Of a stretch of DNA of 64,000 nucleotides, positions 1 to 13,000 are shown one piece after another. The translations under genes and the position numbers were made by a program. The first letter of the stretch is position 1; each line of letters begins with the position of its first letter. Origin of the DNA: Fasciolopsis buskii (taxonomy: Eukaryota; Platyhelminthes; Trematoda; Plagiorchiida; Fasciolidae); NCBI GenBank assembly GCA_008360955.1, contig LUCM01007329.1, positions 76,239-140,238 on the forward strand. The letters are read 5' to 3'. A model generated the notes under the pieces. That model had not been told where the DNA came from. It saw only the letters and a program-made list of their open reading frames with translations, and did not search any database.

Positions 1-50
1 ACGGCTGCTTCTTCCTTATCTTCGGCTACCTTAACCTAAGAAAAATAAAG

Positions 51-357
51 CACCATGTGATATCAACGCTTATCTCGCCACTGGGAAACCATGAAGAAAC
101 CACAGATGTTTCATCCTTGTTAGAAATCATCAACAGTGCATATCCACCGCACCCGAACTCCAGACGAATGGTTTTGAGTCGAACGCCTTAGCCATTACGC
201 TACCGGTAGGACACGGTTTGTTGAACTTTACCCCATGATGTTGCACGTATCCGTCACTGATTTGCACGGTTATTGTCCGCTATCTCAAGAGATCGACCCC
301 TACTGATAGATGACTTCTCTGCAGGTAGCTTCAGTACAACGAAGGCTTTGGAAATGT
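51..357 (-). mobile_element. SINE A copy
   Basis: This is a full-length, minus-oriented member of a repeat of about 300-340 bp seen several times in the window. On its own strand it starts with CCAAAGCC/TTCGT, carries a tRNA-like middle with A- and B-box resemblance (GTAGCGTAATGGCTAAGGCG and GGGTTCGGG-type), and ends in GATATCACATGGTG. Confidence 0.75.
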
Positions 358-399
358 AGTGGTTGCAGAATTAATTGTCGTGAGCATCAAGTCGATGCC

Positions 400-860
400 C
401 CTGACTGGGGTTATGTTAATGACTTCTCTACAAAGCTGGAAAAGGAATTCATTTTTCGACCATCTTAACGGCAGTATAGTCAATTTTATGATGCTTGCAC
501 TTTCGAAGTTCAAAATTTTTTATAAGGATGGATTGGTTTGAAGTCAGGACTTGTTTTCGTAGGTGAAGATGTGGGTGAGGCAGTTAAGCTGTATTTAACC
601 AAATGTTCATATATAAGTTGAAGTATCGTCCTCTATGCACTAGGCTTGGTTACTACCTAGCAACTCGAGGTATGTGTTGTCAGATCGACATCCGGTCATC
701 GACCAGAGGCATGGAGTTCGACCTTGGTACGCGGCCCAGAAACACAGACTCAGGTTTACAAAGAATCTCGGTGTTTTGACATCATTGACCTGTTAGTGTT
801 TGCAAGACGCGATGGTGGGAGAACTTCCTTGGTTTTCAAACGTGAGGCAAAGTTACTGAG
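400..860 (+). mobile_element. Decayed RTE/CR1-like retrotransposon fragment
   Basis: Broken frames read like the reverse transcriptase region just after the catalytic site: FFDHLNGSIVNF and LSKFKIFYKDG correspond to the family's LNxLxxSVxxFGMxFxPSKCKxLxQDW. Further on, QIDIRSSTRGM matches RRDIRLSIKGR. Stops and frameshifts show it is dead. Confidence 0.55.
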
Positions 861-2650
861 CCTTAGTTTAATCCTTACGAGGGACACTAAATGTTAGTGG
901 ATTAATGCGGTTGCGTCATATGTTCCGCAGAGCATTACCTTGATCTGCGTTGTTCTTCGAGGTAGGTAGGAACTAGAAAATGGGTCTGTGGTGAATAGAT
1001 ACCATGGCAAAATGGTATGGCAACCCCAACCAATGGGCTGCCCCGTGCAGATTGAGTTAGACAACCGGAATGGAGCTCTCGTGATGCACCGCACGGGGCG
1101 ATTGGTGACATGGTTGAGCGCAAAATCAGTGACCTTCTTGCATTCAAATTGCTTCTCTTTGTATAGCTCTTCAAATCATCACCGTGGTTGATTTCCCACT
1201 ATTTTCCGTTCACCTTATTTGGTTGGACAGTCGTGCAAGGTAATGATCAAAAGCGGAGCACGTTGATGCAATGCTAACGGTTGCAAGCCAATTACCAAGG
1301 GTTCCTTTACTGTGAACATCACGAGATATAGTTTCGTCTTTCGCTGGTCCTTGCAAGATCACCACATCCGTTGCATTTGAGTGACCGACTCGTTATGGCA
1401 GACGAAAGTATTCTCGTGGAGGTAGATTGGCTTCGCTTGTCCCTGACAAGGATCACTATTTAGACTGGACGTACTTCAATTGGACACGGTTGCGTGTCAG
1501 TTATAAGTGTGCTGACATGGAAACTTTCTCACAAAGACCATGAATGGGTTGAGTTCCGCTGGAGTTGCTGAGTATCCGTTAATTTTCTTCCTTAAACTGT
1601 CCTTAAATTTGTACACTGGCTCATAGTATGTGCATCAAAACTCGGTATGCGCTGCACTTTGCAGAATTAATGTGACCCGACGCTGCACGACTAAAGATCG
1701 GTAGAACCTGCCGCAAGGCTGGGTATATATATATATATATATATATATATGCAAATGAGTGAAATCTCGTCTGAACACGCGGTCTTACTTTCAGACTACT
1801 GTCGATAACTTTCCCTTCAGAATCTCTGAAATTCTCGATTTGCTTTTCGTTAATGATGCTGCCTTGTTTGTCGCCGTTTGCGATTACCATGATCGCACAC
1901 CTGAACACACAACAGTACACCACACTTTGATTCGTAGCAAATATGAACACAGAAACATGCACTCAGAGAATGTGCAGATTCCCTCTGTCATCTCCTTACG
2001 GATTTGTTCACTGTTTCATGTATAGTAGATTACCAGACTCACTTTAAACAAAGGATTGGGACTTTACGAGAATGCCCACTTATTCTAAGTACCATAACTA
2101 GGAAATCACGTAACAGGTAAAGATCGATAATTCCGAGACAACAGTAATCGTACGTTTATTGAGGAAGCCTATCTCCCTAATGAACTCCGTTTCTGATACT
2201 GGACCGGTATCTGCATGCACTGTCCCATTTGCAGGTATAGTTGAGTTAACTAAACTGCAGTATAAAATCAGTGGTCCATTAGAATTTTTGGTCACATCGT
2301 TTGCATTGGACTTTCGTACACCGGTACGTCTAATCAATCAGTAAAGGCGAGAACTATCACCGATACACTCAACCTTCTTCTATATTCTATCCACCGCTGT
2401 TCGCGGTCGCTTCCCAGGCTCTTGCTCAGCAGACGTCTCAGGGATTTACGCACTTCGTTGTGTAGTGCTCGGGAAGACAGATTTGCGAACAACCAGAGCA
2501 ACTGAGGTTTTCCTTCTTTCTTGAGGCCTATATAATATATCGTCCTGTATCGCAAATAAATGCGCTCATGCTGTTGCACTTTATGGTGACGCAAGGCACC
2601 GTTTTGGTTGATTATAAACGGTCAAGTGAGTTTTGAACATGAAATGTGAT
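861..2650. other. Downstream intergenic stretch
   Basis: Beyond the SLC4 3' end I see one AT microsatellite and no gene. Open frames here are short, overlap on both strands and match nothing I know. Confidence 0.5.
1724..1750. repeat. (AT)n microsatellite
   Basis: Uninterrupted alternating AT in the region downstream of the SLC4 gene. Confidence 0.97.
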
Positions 2651-2651
2651 T

Positions 2652-2657
2652 TTTATT
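2652..2657 (-). promoter_or_regulatory. Possible polyadenylation signal of the SLC4 gene
   Basis: AATAAA on the minus strand lies about 515 nt after the stop codon, the first such hexamer I see downstream. The intervening 3' UTR sequence is AT-rich. Use of this site is inferred from the hexamer alone. Confidence 0.25.
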
Positions 2658-3172
2658 TGAATACTATTGAGGAAGGAATAATTGCTCCAACTACCCAAAC
2701 AATCAGTCAGAAAAGAGAACGCATATACTTAACGAACAATGTGTTTTATCAAGCCCAAATTTACGCGCACATACTCGTGAAATAATCACAAGATGGACGG
2801 GAAACAGTAAAATAAACGAAATAGAAAATACTTTGGAAATTTCAGAATAATGAATACATCTCTCCTCTGATCGATGAGATCGAGAATTTCTGAAAATGTT
2901 CGAGGAGAAAATGGAGAGAATAAGAAAAGAGCAACAGAGAAAACACAATAATGCATCTGCCAAATTTTAGACCAAGCAGAACAGCGGAACGAGTAAACGA
3001 TGAATGGGCAACATAGTTACAGTCAGTGTGAATAGTGAATGGTTGATGGGAAATTGGGATATCACCTTAACTCAAGAAGAACGATTGTCGAACTATTTAC
3101 TTATGATAGCAGAACTCTAATCCCGAGATTGGAGTTAAAACACGCGTGGACCGAGAGAAGAAAGTAGTTGTG

Positions 3173-3898
3173 TTAATCCAACCAAAATGGATTATCCATG
3201 CGAATTTCTAGCTCACTTTCGGAATATTCTTCTATATTAGAAAGGCTAGAAGAGGATGAGTGAAGATCGGAATCATTCTGACCACTATCTTCGTAACCAT
3301 CGTCAATTCCTGCACGGTTCGTTGCGCCCGTAACCAACGGGCTTCCCTCCTCACGAGACAAAACGAGGTGTTCTTGAGCATCAATTATGACGGGTGCAAC
3401 CTCAACGGGACCACTACGGACATCATCCATATCGGCAGATGAATGCCCGAAAAGATCGCTAATTTTTCGTTGAAATCTATGCCACGAACGACATGCGGAT
3501 AGTCCGTTATATCGTTCCCTTGTCTCATCGTCATCGTTCCATCGATCCATTCTAGAGGAAATAGTCCATCCGCACACATTTGCCTTCAGATGTTCCGTAG
3601 ATCTGTTCCATGGGAGACTAATCCGAGCAGCGGATTTGTCCGCTTGACGAAGCCTAGTTTGGACTACCGGGTTTTTTAGTTCGTCTGGAGACGGAATCAA
3701 CGCAGAGGAGCTAATATGATGAAGTCCTTCGTCGGAGCCTTGGCTACCTCGAACGGAGTTATCGCCACCGATGACGGCATCAGAATCACCATCTTCGTCG
3801 TTGTCATCACTAGATAAATGATGACTCTGGTAAACCTCTGACCGACAAAAACCACAGTGACGTGTTCTTGGAAGACGTAAATTGTGCAGACGGTCCAT
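3173..3898 (-). CDS. SLC4 exon 13: C-terminal cytoplasmic tail and stop
   Basis: This exon encodes residues 1035-1275 and the TAA stop at 3175-3173. The tail is long for the family (AE1 has only a few dozen residues after its last helix). It is hydrophilic, with a strong acidic run at residues 1065-1074, a Trp/Arg-containing middle and a serine-rich acidic end finishing in NPFWLD. In vertebrate AEs an acidic LDADD motif in this tail is reported to bind carbonic anhydrase II; an analogous role for the acidic run is only inference. The acceptor GCTAAG before ATG is in phase 0 with exon 12. Its first codon is ATG, but I read it as internal. Confidence 0.85.
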   Translation of the reverse strand: MDRLHNLRLPRTRHCGFCRSEVYQSHHLSSDDNDEDGDSDAVIGGDNSVRGSQGSDEGLHHISSSALIPSPDELKNPVVQTRLRQADKSAARISLPWNRSTEHLKANVCGWTISSRMDRWNDDDETRERYNGLSACRSWHRFQRKISDLFGHSSADMDDVRSGPVEVAPVIIDAQEHLVLSREEGSPLVTGATNRAGIDDGYEDSGQNDSDLHSSSSSLSNIEEYSESELEIRMDNPFWLD

Positions 3899-6800
3899 CT
3901 TAGCAGCGAGTATGAAAATAGAGGAAGCATAGTAATAATGATCCATGGAACACCATAACAATGAAAATATTATTATACTGCCTTATGCATTTGAGATGAC
4001 ACATTGGGCCAGATATGGCGAACCGAAGGTTCATGAAAGGGAGTTGAGTGCAGCCTTGAAACCAATTCTTAGATTTACAATGATCCATAAAGCTTGTCGA
4101 TCACTCACATGGAATGTACTAAAGCGAATGTAATCCTGGACGTGAGATAATAGAATGGTGCATACCGCACCCAACACAAGTCAGCAATGAACGATTAACC
4201 CGGCAAATCGTACGTTCCTCAAATCCCTGTGGGTACCTCACAACTACTTGCGAGTAGCGTGTCGCATTGGCAATATTTCTATTTTACTAACTATCTTTCG
4301 GACTTCACTGTCAATGCGACCTTGGACTCGCCAGGAAGCGGATCCTCAAACGGTCAAGCGTTTGTTTAATTCGAAGTTAAAATTCGTCTACTGAATTGAA
4401 GCAACTACGGATTCCACTGAGATAACTTACTGAAAATAACTCTACCCTGCCATACTAACGGTCTGTTGAGAATCAGGATTCATTCGCTCGGGAAATCTTT
4501 ACTTCATCTTGGCTCAGAATCCCAACAGTGACATAATGACTGAGGTGCTGTGCAAGAGGTGGTCTATCCCATGCTGATCACTAAAAAGGAACGTCCCATA
4601 AGATTGACCTGGTGAGAGTTGAGTGACTGACGGCTTAATGGACGTGTCGGTCGAAACGTGGATTTTGGTTCTTATGTTTCATGTTCTCGTTTCTCTTTTT
4701 TCTGTTCCTGTCTCGGCATTTTGTTAATACACCAGCCTTTTTTTCTAGTTCACCGTATATGATCGCTGATTTTCTAACCTGAATTCAATGACCTTTCTAA
4801 CGACACCGATTTATTCCCCAGTCTTGGCCGAATGGCATCATCGATTAGAATGGCTGAAGTGTCAAAAGACTCACAAAGGTAACACTATTTTGTTGCTAAT
4901 CCTTTGAACTGCAACTAATACCGATTCTGACCGGTTTCCGGCCGATTTTGTCGCAATGAGGTTCGTGTAGAAAATACATGCTTGCTTGCTGGCAATTTCA
5001 CTTGAGAACAAGAACCACTATGGAAGCTTTATTAGGGTAAAAAATAAGCTTTCATTGTTTTCAGTAGCCAGGCCGTCCACCTAAAAGTGAAGAAAATATA
5101 TTTCTTCGGATATAAATGCACTCACATGTTCCAAGTGTGGCCGGAGCAACGCCCAACGGGGAAGAAAGCATTCTCGTGTGATCGCATAGGTGAGTAGAAT
5201 GAACGGGAAAACGAGCGAGGTGGCTCCAATCCGTGCGAACTCAGTAACCCAGTTCATGGCCAACAGCAAGCCAATAAACCCGAGTTCGATTGCCACAAAT
5301 ATGGCCATTACGATAGGGGGCAAATGACGAAGATACTCCCGATCCTCAGATGAAAATGGACAGAGAGAAGGATCAAACAATTGAATCATCCTATACACTT
5401 TGAGTCGTCTACATTTCCCATACTTAAGTAGGGACAACAATGTTAACTGGACAGAAATGACGCGAGAATGAAATTGGGGAATATACGAGACCGACGTTAA
5501 TACTAGCATGAGAATAAGAAGAGTGTGTTACGAAGAATAGTAAAGGGGGGACGTAACTATCGTAAAACAAGGCGAATGACGCACGAAAGTCAGACATTAC
5601 TGGTATAGGAAATTGTAAAACATGACCAAGTTAAGTTGGCAACGAGAATGGAGGAATTGAATTAATGATTGAGTTTGTACGGACGAGACAGACGCAATCC
5701 TGCTATATCTTCATCCAGTTTACGATACCTACCAACCGCCAGGAGTGTCTGGTTTAGAAAAGACTCGTTATGATTGGTAATAAAATCATGGAACGCAGAT
5801 TTCTACACGGTGAGTATACACCTCAGTTGATTGAAATGCGACATTATTTAGTGTACGCAAAAGTCTATACAATAAAATACAATACAGTTGTGACAGTACC
5901 ATAAGAGAGTGGAATGGTTTGTTTGCTCGAAGAATCCACGGCTGAAGACGAATTGTGACGGAATCAGAACCTGGTAATAAGCAGCATCTTTAAAGATAAA
6001 GGCTTACTTAATCGGGGGAGTCATAAAGAAAATGACAACAGAAAAGACCAGACATATTCGGAAACTCAACAACACTTACCTTCCAATGCTTGTGTCGTTT
6101 AAACAGGACACATAATCGTCTGACGATGACCAAATCACGCAAACCCATCACACCCATGTACAGGAACATTCCGTACAGCGCGCCCATCGGGACCAAGGCG
6201 AACAAACGAGCCTCGAGAGTGACAGACAAAGCGACCAGTAGGCCGATTGCGAAACCGCTCACGCGTTGCTCCACACAACCAATGATTCTGCCAAATAAAG
6301 GGTACAGAGTGAATCAAAGCAACAATGTCCCTATGGAGATTATAGAACGATAAAGTGCGACGTGCGAATCCTCAAACCGCCACCGAAAATCAATGAAAGT
6401 AGAGTATGAACATAATTTCCTTGCACATTCGGTTAAGATTGGCCCATCTGACCGAATTAAATAGTAGAACCAGGAGAAGAATCAGTATTGGATGAAGTTT
6501 ATTTAAATCCCGCCTCCGTGGTTGGGGTTTAAAAGATGTGTATTGTTGTTAGACAAAGACGCTGAGAGAAATGGCACAATAAAAGTCAGTGGTGTGAGTG
6601 CTGTACGGTTTGTTAGAAGAACCGGGAAAAACGTGTTTTACTGCTGTTTATGACTTTCTTTGCTGTCTTCGTTTCCTGTTTAATCCCACTTAGGTGCTGT
6701 GCGTTGGCGTCATACATGTTTTCACCCCAGCGTTAAATGTATATGCATATACACTCTGAAAACGTTGTGCCATTTGATAGCTTTTAATCGGCCAGTTGAA

Positions 6801-7016
6801 TTCAATCAATCCCCACGTAGTGAACTAACCTATGATACTCCAAGAAGTTCACCAGTCAAGATTTTACCGAACTGTTGCCGTGTACGAGGCAAACCAGCTC
6901 CCCATCAATTTTGAAGAACAAATTTATCTTGGTAAACGGTTTGCATGGAGATATTTTATGCGCATTGGTCTCGAACACGTAAACGGTTTCGATCCAGCGC
7001 TTATATTAAAAGGGGA

Positions 7017-7052
<36 letters not shown>

Positions 7053-10000
7053 CACCGGCTTTGAAACAAGAATGGTGCCAACGCAGCAAAATGTAAGTGG
7101 AATTGCTGAAGGAGGATAAACAAGAGGGAAAAATAATAACAAACCAACCATTTTTTCGCGTTGCTAGCGTACACATTTTGTGATTTCTTGTTTGTTTTCG
7201 GATAATTTTTAAAGGGGATTTGTTCTACAAACAAGTCATACACTATTCGCGCTACTGACTTCGGTTCAGAGCCAGATCTTAGCATCTCCAACCAGCAACA
7301 ATCCTTATCTCCTGAGCCCAAATCAGGAAGGCGGGAAGCACCAATCGAGGCCAGAGCGGAAGCTAACTTTTTCATACACCTACGCCAAGTCATAGCCTGA
7401 CTGCCAAGTCGCTTTTTTTCAGGTTTTCCCAGCACGTGCAAAAACAATAGGAAAGGGTAGACGATGGACAGGCACATGCGATACGTGCCCAAGCCACCGA
7501 AAGTGACGTAGAGCGATTATCTTAATTAGAGGACAACTGTATGCAGCCAACACGGCGACGCATCACGTCATTTCTCACGCGATGTTCTCACTAGACACGA
7601 GCAATGCTTCGGAGACATGGGTGGTTGGAAAATGAAAGTCGTCGGGCATCCTCAACACAGATAAGCCAGGCCTCGCAACCATAAAGAAGAACAATATGAA
7701 CTGTGGCATTGGAAACCCTTACCTTGAGGGAAAGCCGGATGTCGTGGAGATGCCACGAGTGTCACAGGTTTGCGAGAGCTGCTCTCGCCTTATCAATTCC
7801 TGATGTGAGACTTCCTCCCTAGAACCTCCGTTCGGTGTGATCAGGATTTCGAGGTACTTGAAGCTACTGGCTACCCTTAACCGATCACTACAAACGGGGA
7901 GTGCAGGTACAGGCCGTTCAGTTTATATGATCGAATCGATTTCTTGGATCCGCAAGTGAGGAAGTAGATGTATGTCAAAAAAGTCATATAACAACTTACC
8001 GATGAGGCACACCGGGAGGGGTTCGCGCATTCCATTTGGTCAGTGCGATCACGTGAGTGTTCGACCGCACTGTGGCTGGGGATAGAAATGGCCAACCAAG
8101 CACACCGGAAACAAGAGGCATGATGCATGTGCAAACGACTAAATCGAGACTGAACAGACAAGGTTTGCGTAGGCGACGCTCGGATTTGGCCACTGTGATA
8201 CTATAAAAGTTGGAGAGATGTAGCGCGCGACAAGTGGAAAAGCGTGGCGAATTACGAAGGCAACAACCAAATGAGAGAGTAAAAGAACAATTCAAAAGAA
8301 TGAGTTTCGCTAAACATGATGACGATTTCTTGGGCCTTTGCAGTTGACCAGAGCCTTAGAAGACAATAGAACATAGAAAGAAAACTTATGGATGAATAAA
8401 ATTAGATCAAGTGCCTGTGCCATTGTCAAACAAGAAGTAAAGGTTGAAAATGGTAGGGAAATATTCAGATAATGAAATATATGATTTCAGCGTGGTCTCA
8501 CTGATCCGCAGTGTTTTGTAATCCCGAAATCCTGTGCTTGCATCTTTACCCATCATTATACGAGGATCGCAAACGGATCCGAAGCGAGAGTTGTCAAAGT
8601 GCACTTCATTTCAAATAACGTACCCAAATGTCGCAAGAAACATTCAGCTAACTCATGACTGAAGGGTAAAACCAGCGAAGCGGTTTTGGAAGACATTTTA
8701 CTGTTGAAAATTAAGACAAATCGTCCAAGTATACGTACAATATGGTTTGTGTTGATTCAATTTACAATTCCGTTCATACAATAAAGATAGAAGGTGTCAT
8801 CTCCTGTATGGCATCGAAAGTTTTCCCATTTGCACAGAATCTAGTTATCAAAAACAACGTTTCAACTGGAGTTCAAATAAGGAACACGAGGGGGGGTTAA
8901 TTAATGACCTTGGTACTATTTTATTGGTCGAAAGAATTGAGAAAAAATTTACAGAACGCATGAGATTGAGAGCCTTTGCCACACCTGAACTCACGGGAAG
9001 AACCAAGATCAGGTGATGGTAAAAGACATATGCTTTTGAACGCAGAGTCCGAAGTGGTGGTCCATACAATTGATATGAAGTCTCTTATCTGATGACCTAT
9101 GTTGTCAAAACTTTCTCCTTAGACAAGAACCATCATCTCACTTGCCACCTTATCGTAGCCGTTAACAGACGAGATACAATCGATTGAAAGGATGATATCA
9201 CTATAAAGAAATACACCAAAAAACGACAGAAAGATTTGTACTACGTCAATCAGAATCGAGCTTCCTTTCTACCATTTGTTTACTTCGTAGATTTTGTTTT
9301 TAATTCTTGATTTATTTAATACTAACGACGGAAATGCTGAATGGGGAAATATAGAGAAATTGAAGACGTCGGGGCAATGGAAAATAGTTGCAGCACTCGT
9401 CGAATAATTAAGAATACTGATCCACGGAAGCCAACCGTAGCCAAGGTGATTAATGAATCTGACGGGATACGGATTCATTCTCAAAAGCCTCGCTTGAAGC
9501 GTTTGGAAGAGCACTTTGGAGAACAGCCTAGCTGACATACAGCCACGGCGAGCTTTCCAGCGTTGTCTCCAGGTGAACCAATGCAAGTAGCTGTCACTCC
9601 TCTATCACGAATGGTTATCAGGGTGAAAGGTTTTATATGAAGGCATAGAGCCATTGAACCAGATGGGCTGCCCCTAGTTATCCTCAACGATAGTCGTAAA
9701 GTGTCAACGTGAGAGTAAATAAAACTCGTACGATCAGTCTGGACAAAGTAACAAATGCTAGGGACGGAAAAGTGATATGCCCGCCTATAAAAATCCAACT
9801 GGAATTAGTTTGGTAAACACCACATCCAAACTGCTTGCGAACATTAGGCTCCATCGATATAAAAGCACTCGCAAAAGGTTAATGCGTTAGAACCAAGTTA
9901 ATTTTCGACCCAATCGGAGTTGAGTTGAACTTCGATCTGCGAAAAATCTTGGGGTAAAGGTTCAATTTTCCTTAGGCTAATGATCTCCACCTCCGTTGGT

Positions 10001-13000
10001 CTGAAAGCGGCGTACGACTGGGTTGATCACGTAGTTCACTACTGCTGCCACTGACCGAATAATGTGTCATATAACTTCATTTCAATTGCCCAATCTTTGC
10101 ACTGGAACAGCCGAAGCCGAGTTCGTGCTTAAGATGAAATTTGACCCGAGTTCACCACGAGAAGTGGTGTCCATCATGGCTGTTCCATCTAAATATCCTG
10201 TTCAACTTTATCGCTGAGATTATTACGGAGATAGTCTTGCCTCCATGTGGGAATAATGGCTTTGATATTTTCCCAGACATGAATTCATCGACTCAGAATA
10301 TGAGGCGATATGCCACTGAATGAAGACTTTCCTCGATCGTTTGAACGATAGTGTGGGTATATTTGGCTTGTTTTGAACCACCGAAGTGTAAAATGCTGTT
10401 CCAGGACTGGATTGGCTCAAAGCCGAACCTTGTTCTTGCAGGAGACGGACTGGGTGAAATGGATGGATTCAGTTGGGTAGTTGTATCTCACCAGGTGATC
10501 AAGTGTCTTCGCGCATAAAGAACGCTCGATTGACATCTACTTAACTGAAACATCTGTGGCTGCAGCGCGACATCCGATTATCGACCAAAGGTCGAGATAC
10601 GCAGCACTAAGGTCGGCATTGTTCTACAGCTCCCAAGTGTGGCTGCCGAGACCAGACAGATGAAGACTTTTAATGTTTGAACACTATTGTTTTCGTAGTA
10701 TTGGTAGAATATGACGGGAGACTTTTGAGTAACTCATAGGCTAAGCGTGACTTGCGAAGGAAATATTTCGATGAAATACTAGGCACAGTTAGTTTAACTA
10801 CATTATTCGAAAATTGAATTCCAGTTACACCGACGCAGCGGATATCGACCCACAGTGGGTCCATTGTCAGCATTAAATATGCCTACATGCATGGAGATGC
10901 GCACGCCGAAGGAGTCGAAATTTAGAGGTTGACGAAGTTTGAGCTACGGGAATGAAAAGTACTGATGACATTATCTGACAATAGACCGTTGTGAGAACCA
11001 AGGGACATTATGAGTAGGCAAGAGGAACAAGGGAGACGGTTGGGGGACATAAGACACATGACATATTGTTGTAATGTTTATGGTTTTAAAAACAGAAACT
11101 GATGCTGAAAACTAGAACAGAACTGAACAGTTAGCAAAATAATCACGTAGTCAAATGAGTCAGTCAGTTCACTCGTGTTAACGGGCACGTCGTTATTTTC
11201 GACTAGTTGCATATTTTCTGATTGGTTTACTGTGGATTTGCTAGACGATCTCGTGCATTCCACGACGGAGTTCTATCTAGTCCTCCCATCGGACAGGGAA
11301 AATTGGCGATTCTGATCTACTACACGGTGTGGATAGACTACAAGAGATAATAATGAAACATCGTCGGAATAACAAGGAACCCGGGGACCAATACCGACAA
11401 ATTTCTGGGAAAGCGAATAAGCCTACGAACTGACATTCTCTTCTAGACCTATCACCCCGGAAGATCCAGAGAAATGAGACGGACAGATGGGTCTGGTTAC
11501 ACGCATGCTTATTTCCTTGTGCAAAATGTTCTAGTGATGAATTTATCTTAAATTTGAGATGATGTACGTCATCGCCATTTTTTTCGGATAAAAGAAGAAA
11601 ATGCCTATGTTGAGTTGATGAACGTCAATTCAAAATAAAGAAGGAAATTCGGTATCCACATTGGTAATCCTAAAAAATCGTATTAACCGTTCAACTGTTT
11701 GCCTGCTCCCGGATCAGAACAGGAAAGACGGAGCCGGGACCGTTTAAAATCTTATGCTTGGAATAGACAGACACTGGCAGGAGACTGAAAAATAAAAGGA
11801 AAATAATATACTAATAAACAGAACTACACAGTAATTATGGGGTTATTGATATGTTAGTAGTAGGAGATGGAATGTTTACATGAAATAATTCACCATGTGA
11901 TATCATCGCTTAACTGATCTTGAGAAAACCATGGAAGCATTGTACAACTGTTTCATTCTTGTCAGAAATCATCAACAGTGCATATCCACCGCACCCGAAA
12001 TGGGACCCGAACCCGGGACGAACAATTTTGAGTCGAACACCTTAACCATTACGCTACCGGGCAGGCTCTGAACGGTTTGTTGAGCTTCACCACATGATGT
12101 TGCATCTATCCGTCACTGATTTGCACGGTTACTGTCCGTTAGCTCACAGCAATTGACCTCTTTTGATAGATAATTTCTCGGCAGGTTGGGCGGTGGCATC
12201 ACATGTTGAACTATTTCAAGAAAAACATTCAATCTCACACTACTAACATGTACTAAGTAGCCAAGCTCTGTAGGTCATATCCAAAGCCTTCGTCATGCTT
12301 AGGCTACCGGCAGAGAAGTCATCCATCAATAGGGGTCGATTGCTTTGCGCTAGCGGCCAGTGGCCGTGCAAATCGGTAACGGATAGGTGCAACATCATTT
12401 GGTGAATTTGAACAAACCGTTCAGAGCCTGCCCGGTAGCGCAATGGTTAAGGCGTTCGACTCGAAATAGTTCGTCCCGGGTTCGGGTGCGGTGGATATGC
12501 ACTGATCATTTCTAACAAGGATGAAACAGTTGCACAGCGCTTCCATGGTTTCCTCACGGTCAGCTGAGCGATGATATGACATGGTGAGTTATTTCATGAT
12601 TACTGATATATTGGCACGTGTATGCTGCATCTAAGGTGACCAGATATAGAGCTGTATGCTGTCTTGCGCGCCTCCATCGCAAGGCAAGCCATAAAACTAG
12701 TTGGCTATAAATAACATGAAGTCATGCTAATTGAACAAACGGCCTCAGCCACGCAGCGGCGTTGTCAAGGACGTGACGAACTTTTGACTGGCAAGCATCC
12801 CCCTCCAATAAACACAGCAGTTCCGCTGAAAGCACTGTGACGTGTGATGACTTCCAGCACCAACACGATAAGACCATAAATTCATGTTCTACTTCATTTG
12901 TTCGACAAGGTTTCTTCGGCAGAGATGCATGAAACGATCTACTGCTTAAATACTCATCTGAAACAGTTCCACCATTTAGGGGATGGCGCGTGAATGTGCA

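Noticed and set aside
9269..9586. A 105-codon minus-strand frame, repeated near 21.2 kb on the plus strand
   Set aside because: It is antisense to the RTE linker coding sequence. Its recurrence only reflects the inverted copies.
12428..12495. A tRNA-like gene with box A and box B
   Set aside because: It is the centre of a repeated SINE, present in many copies with the same flanks.
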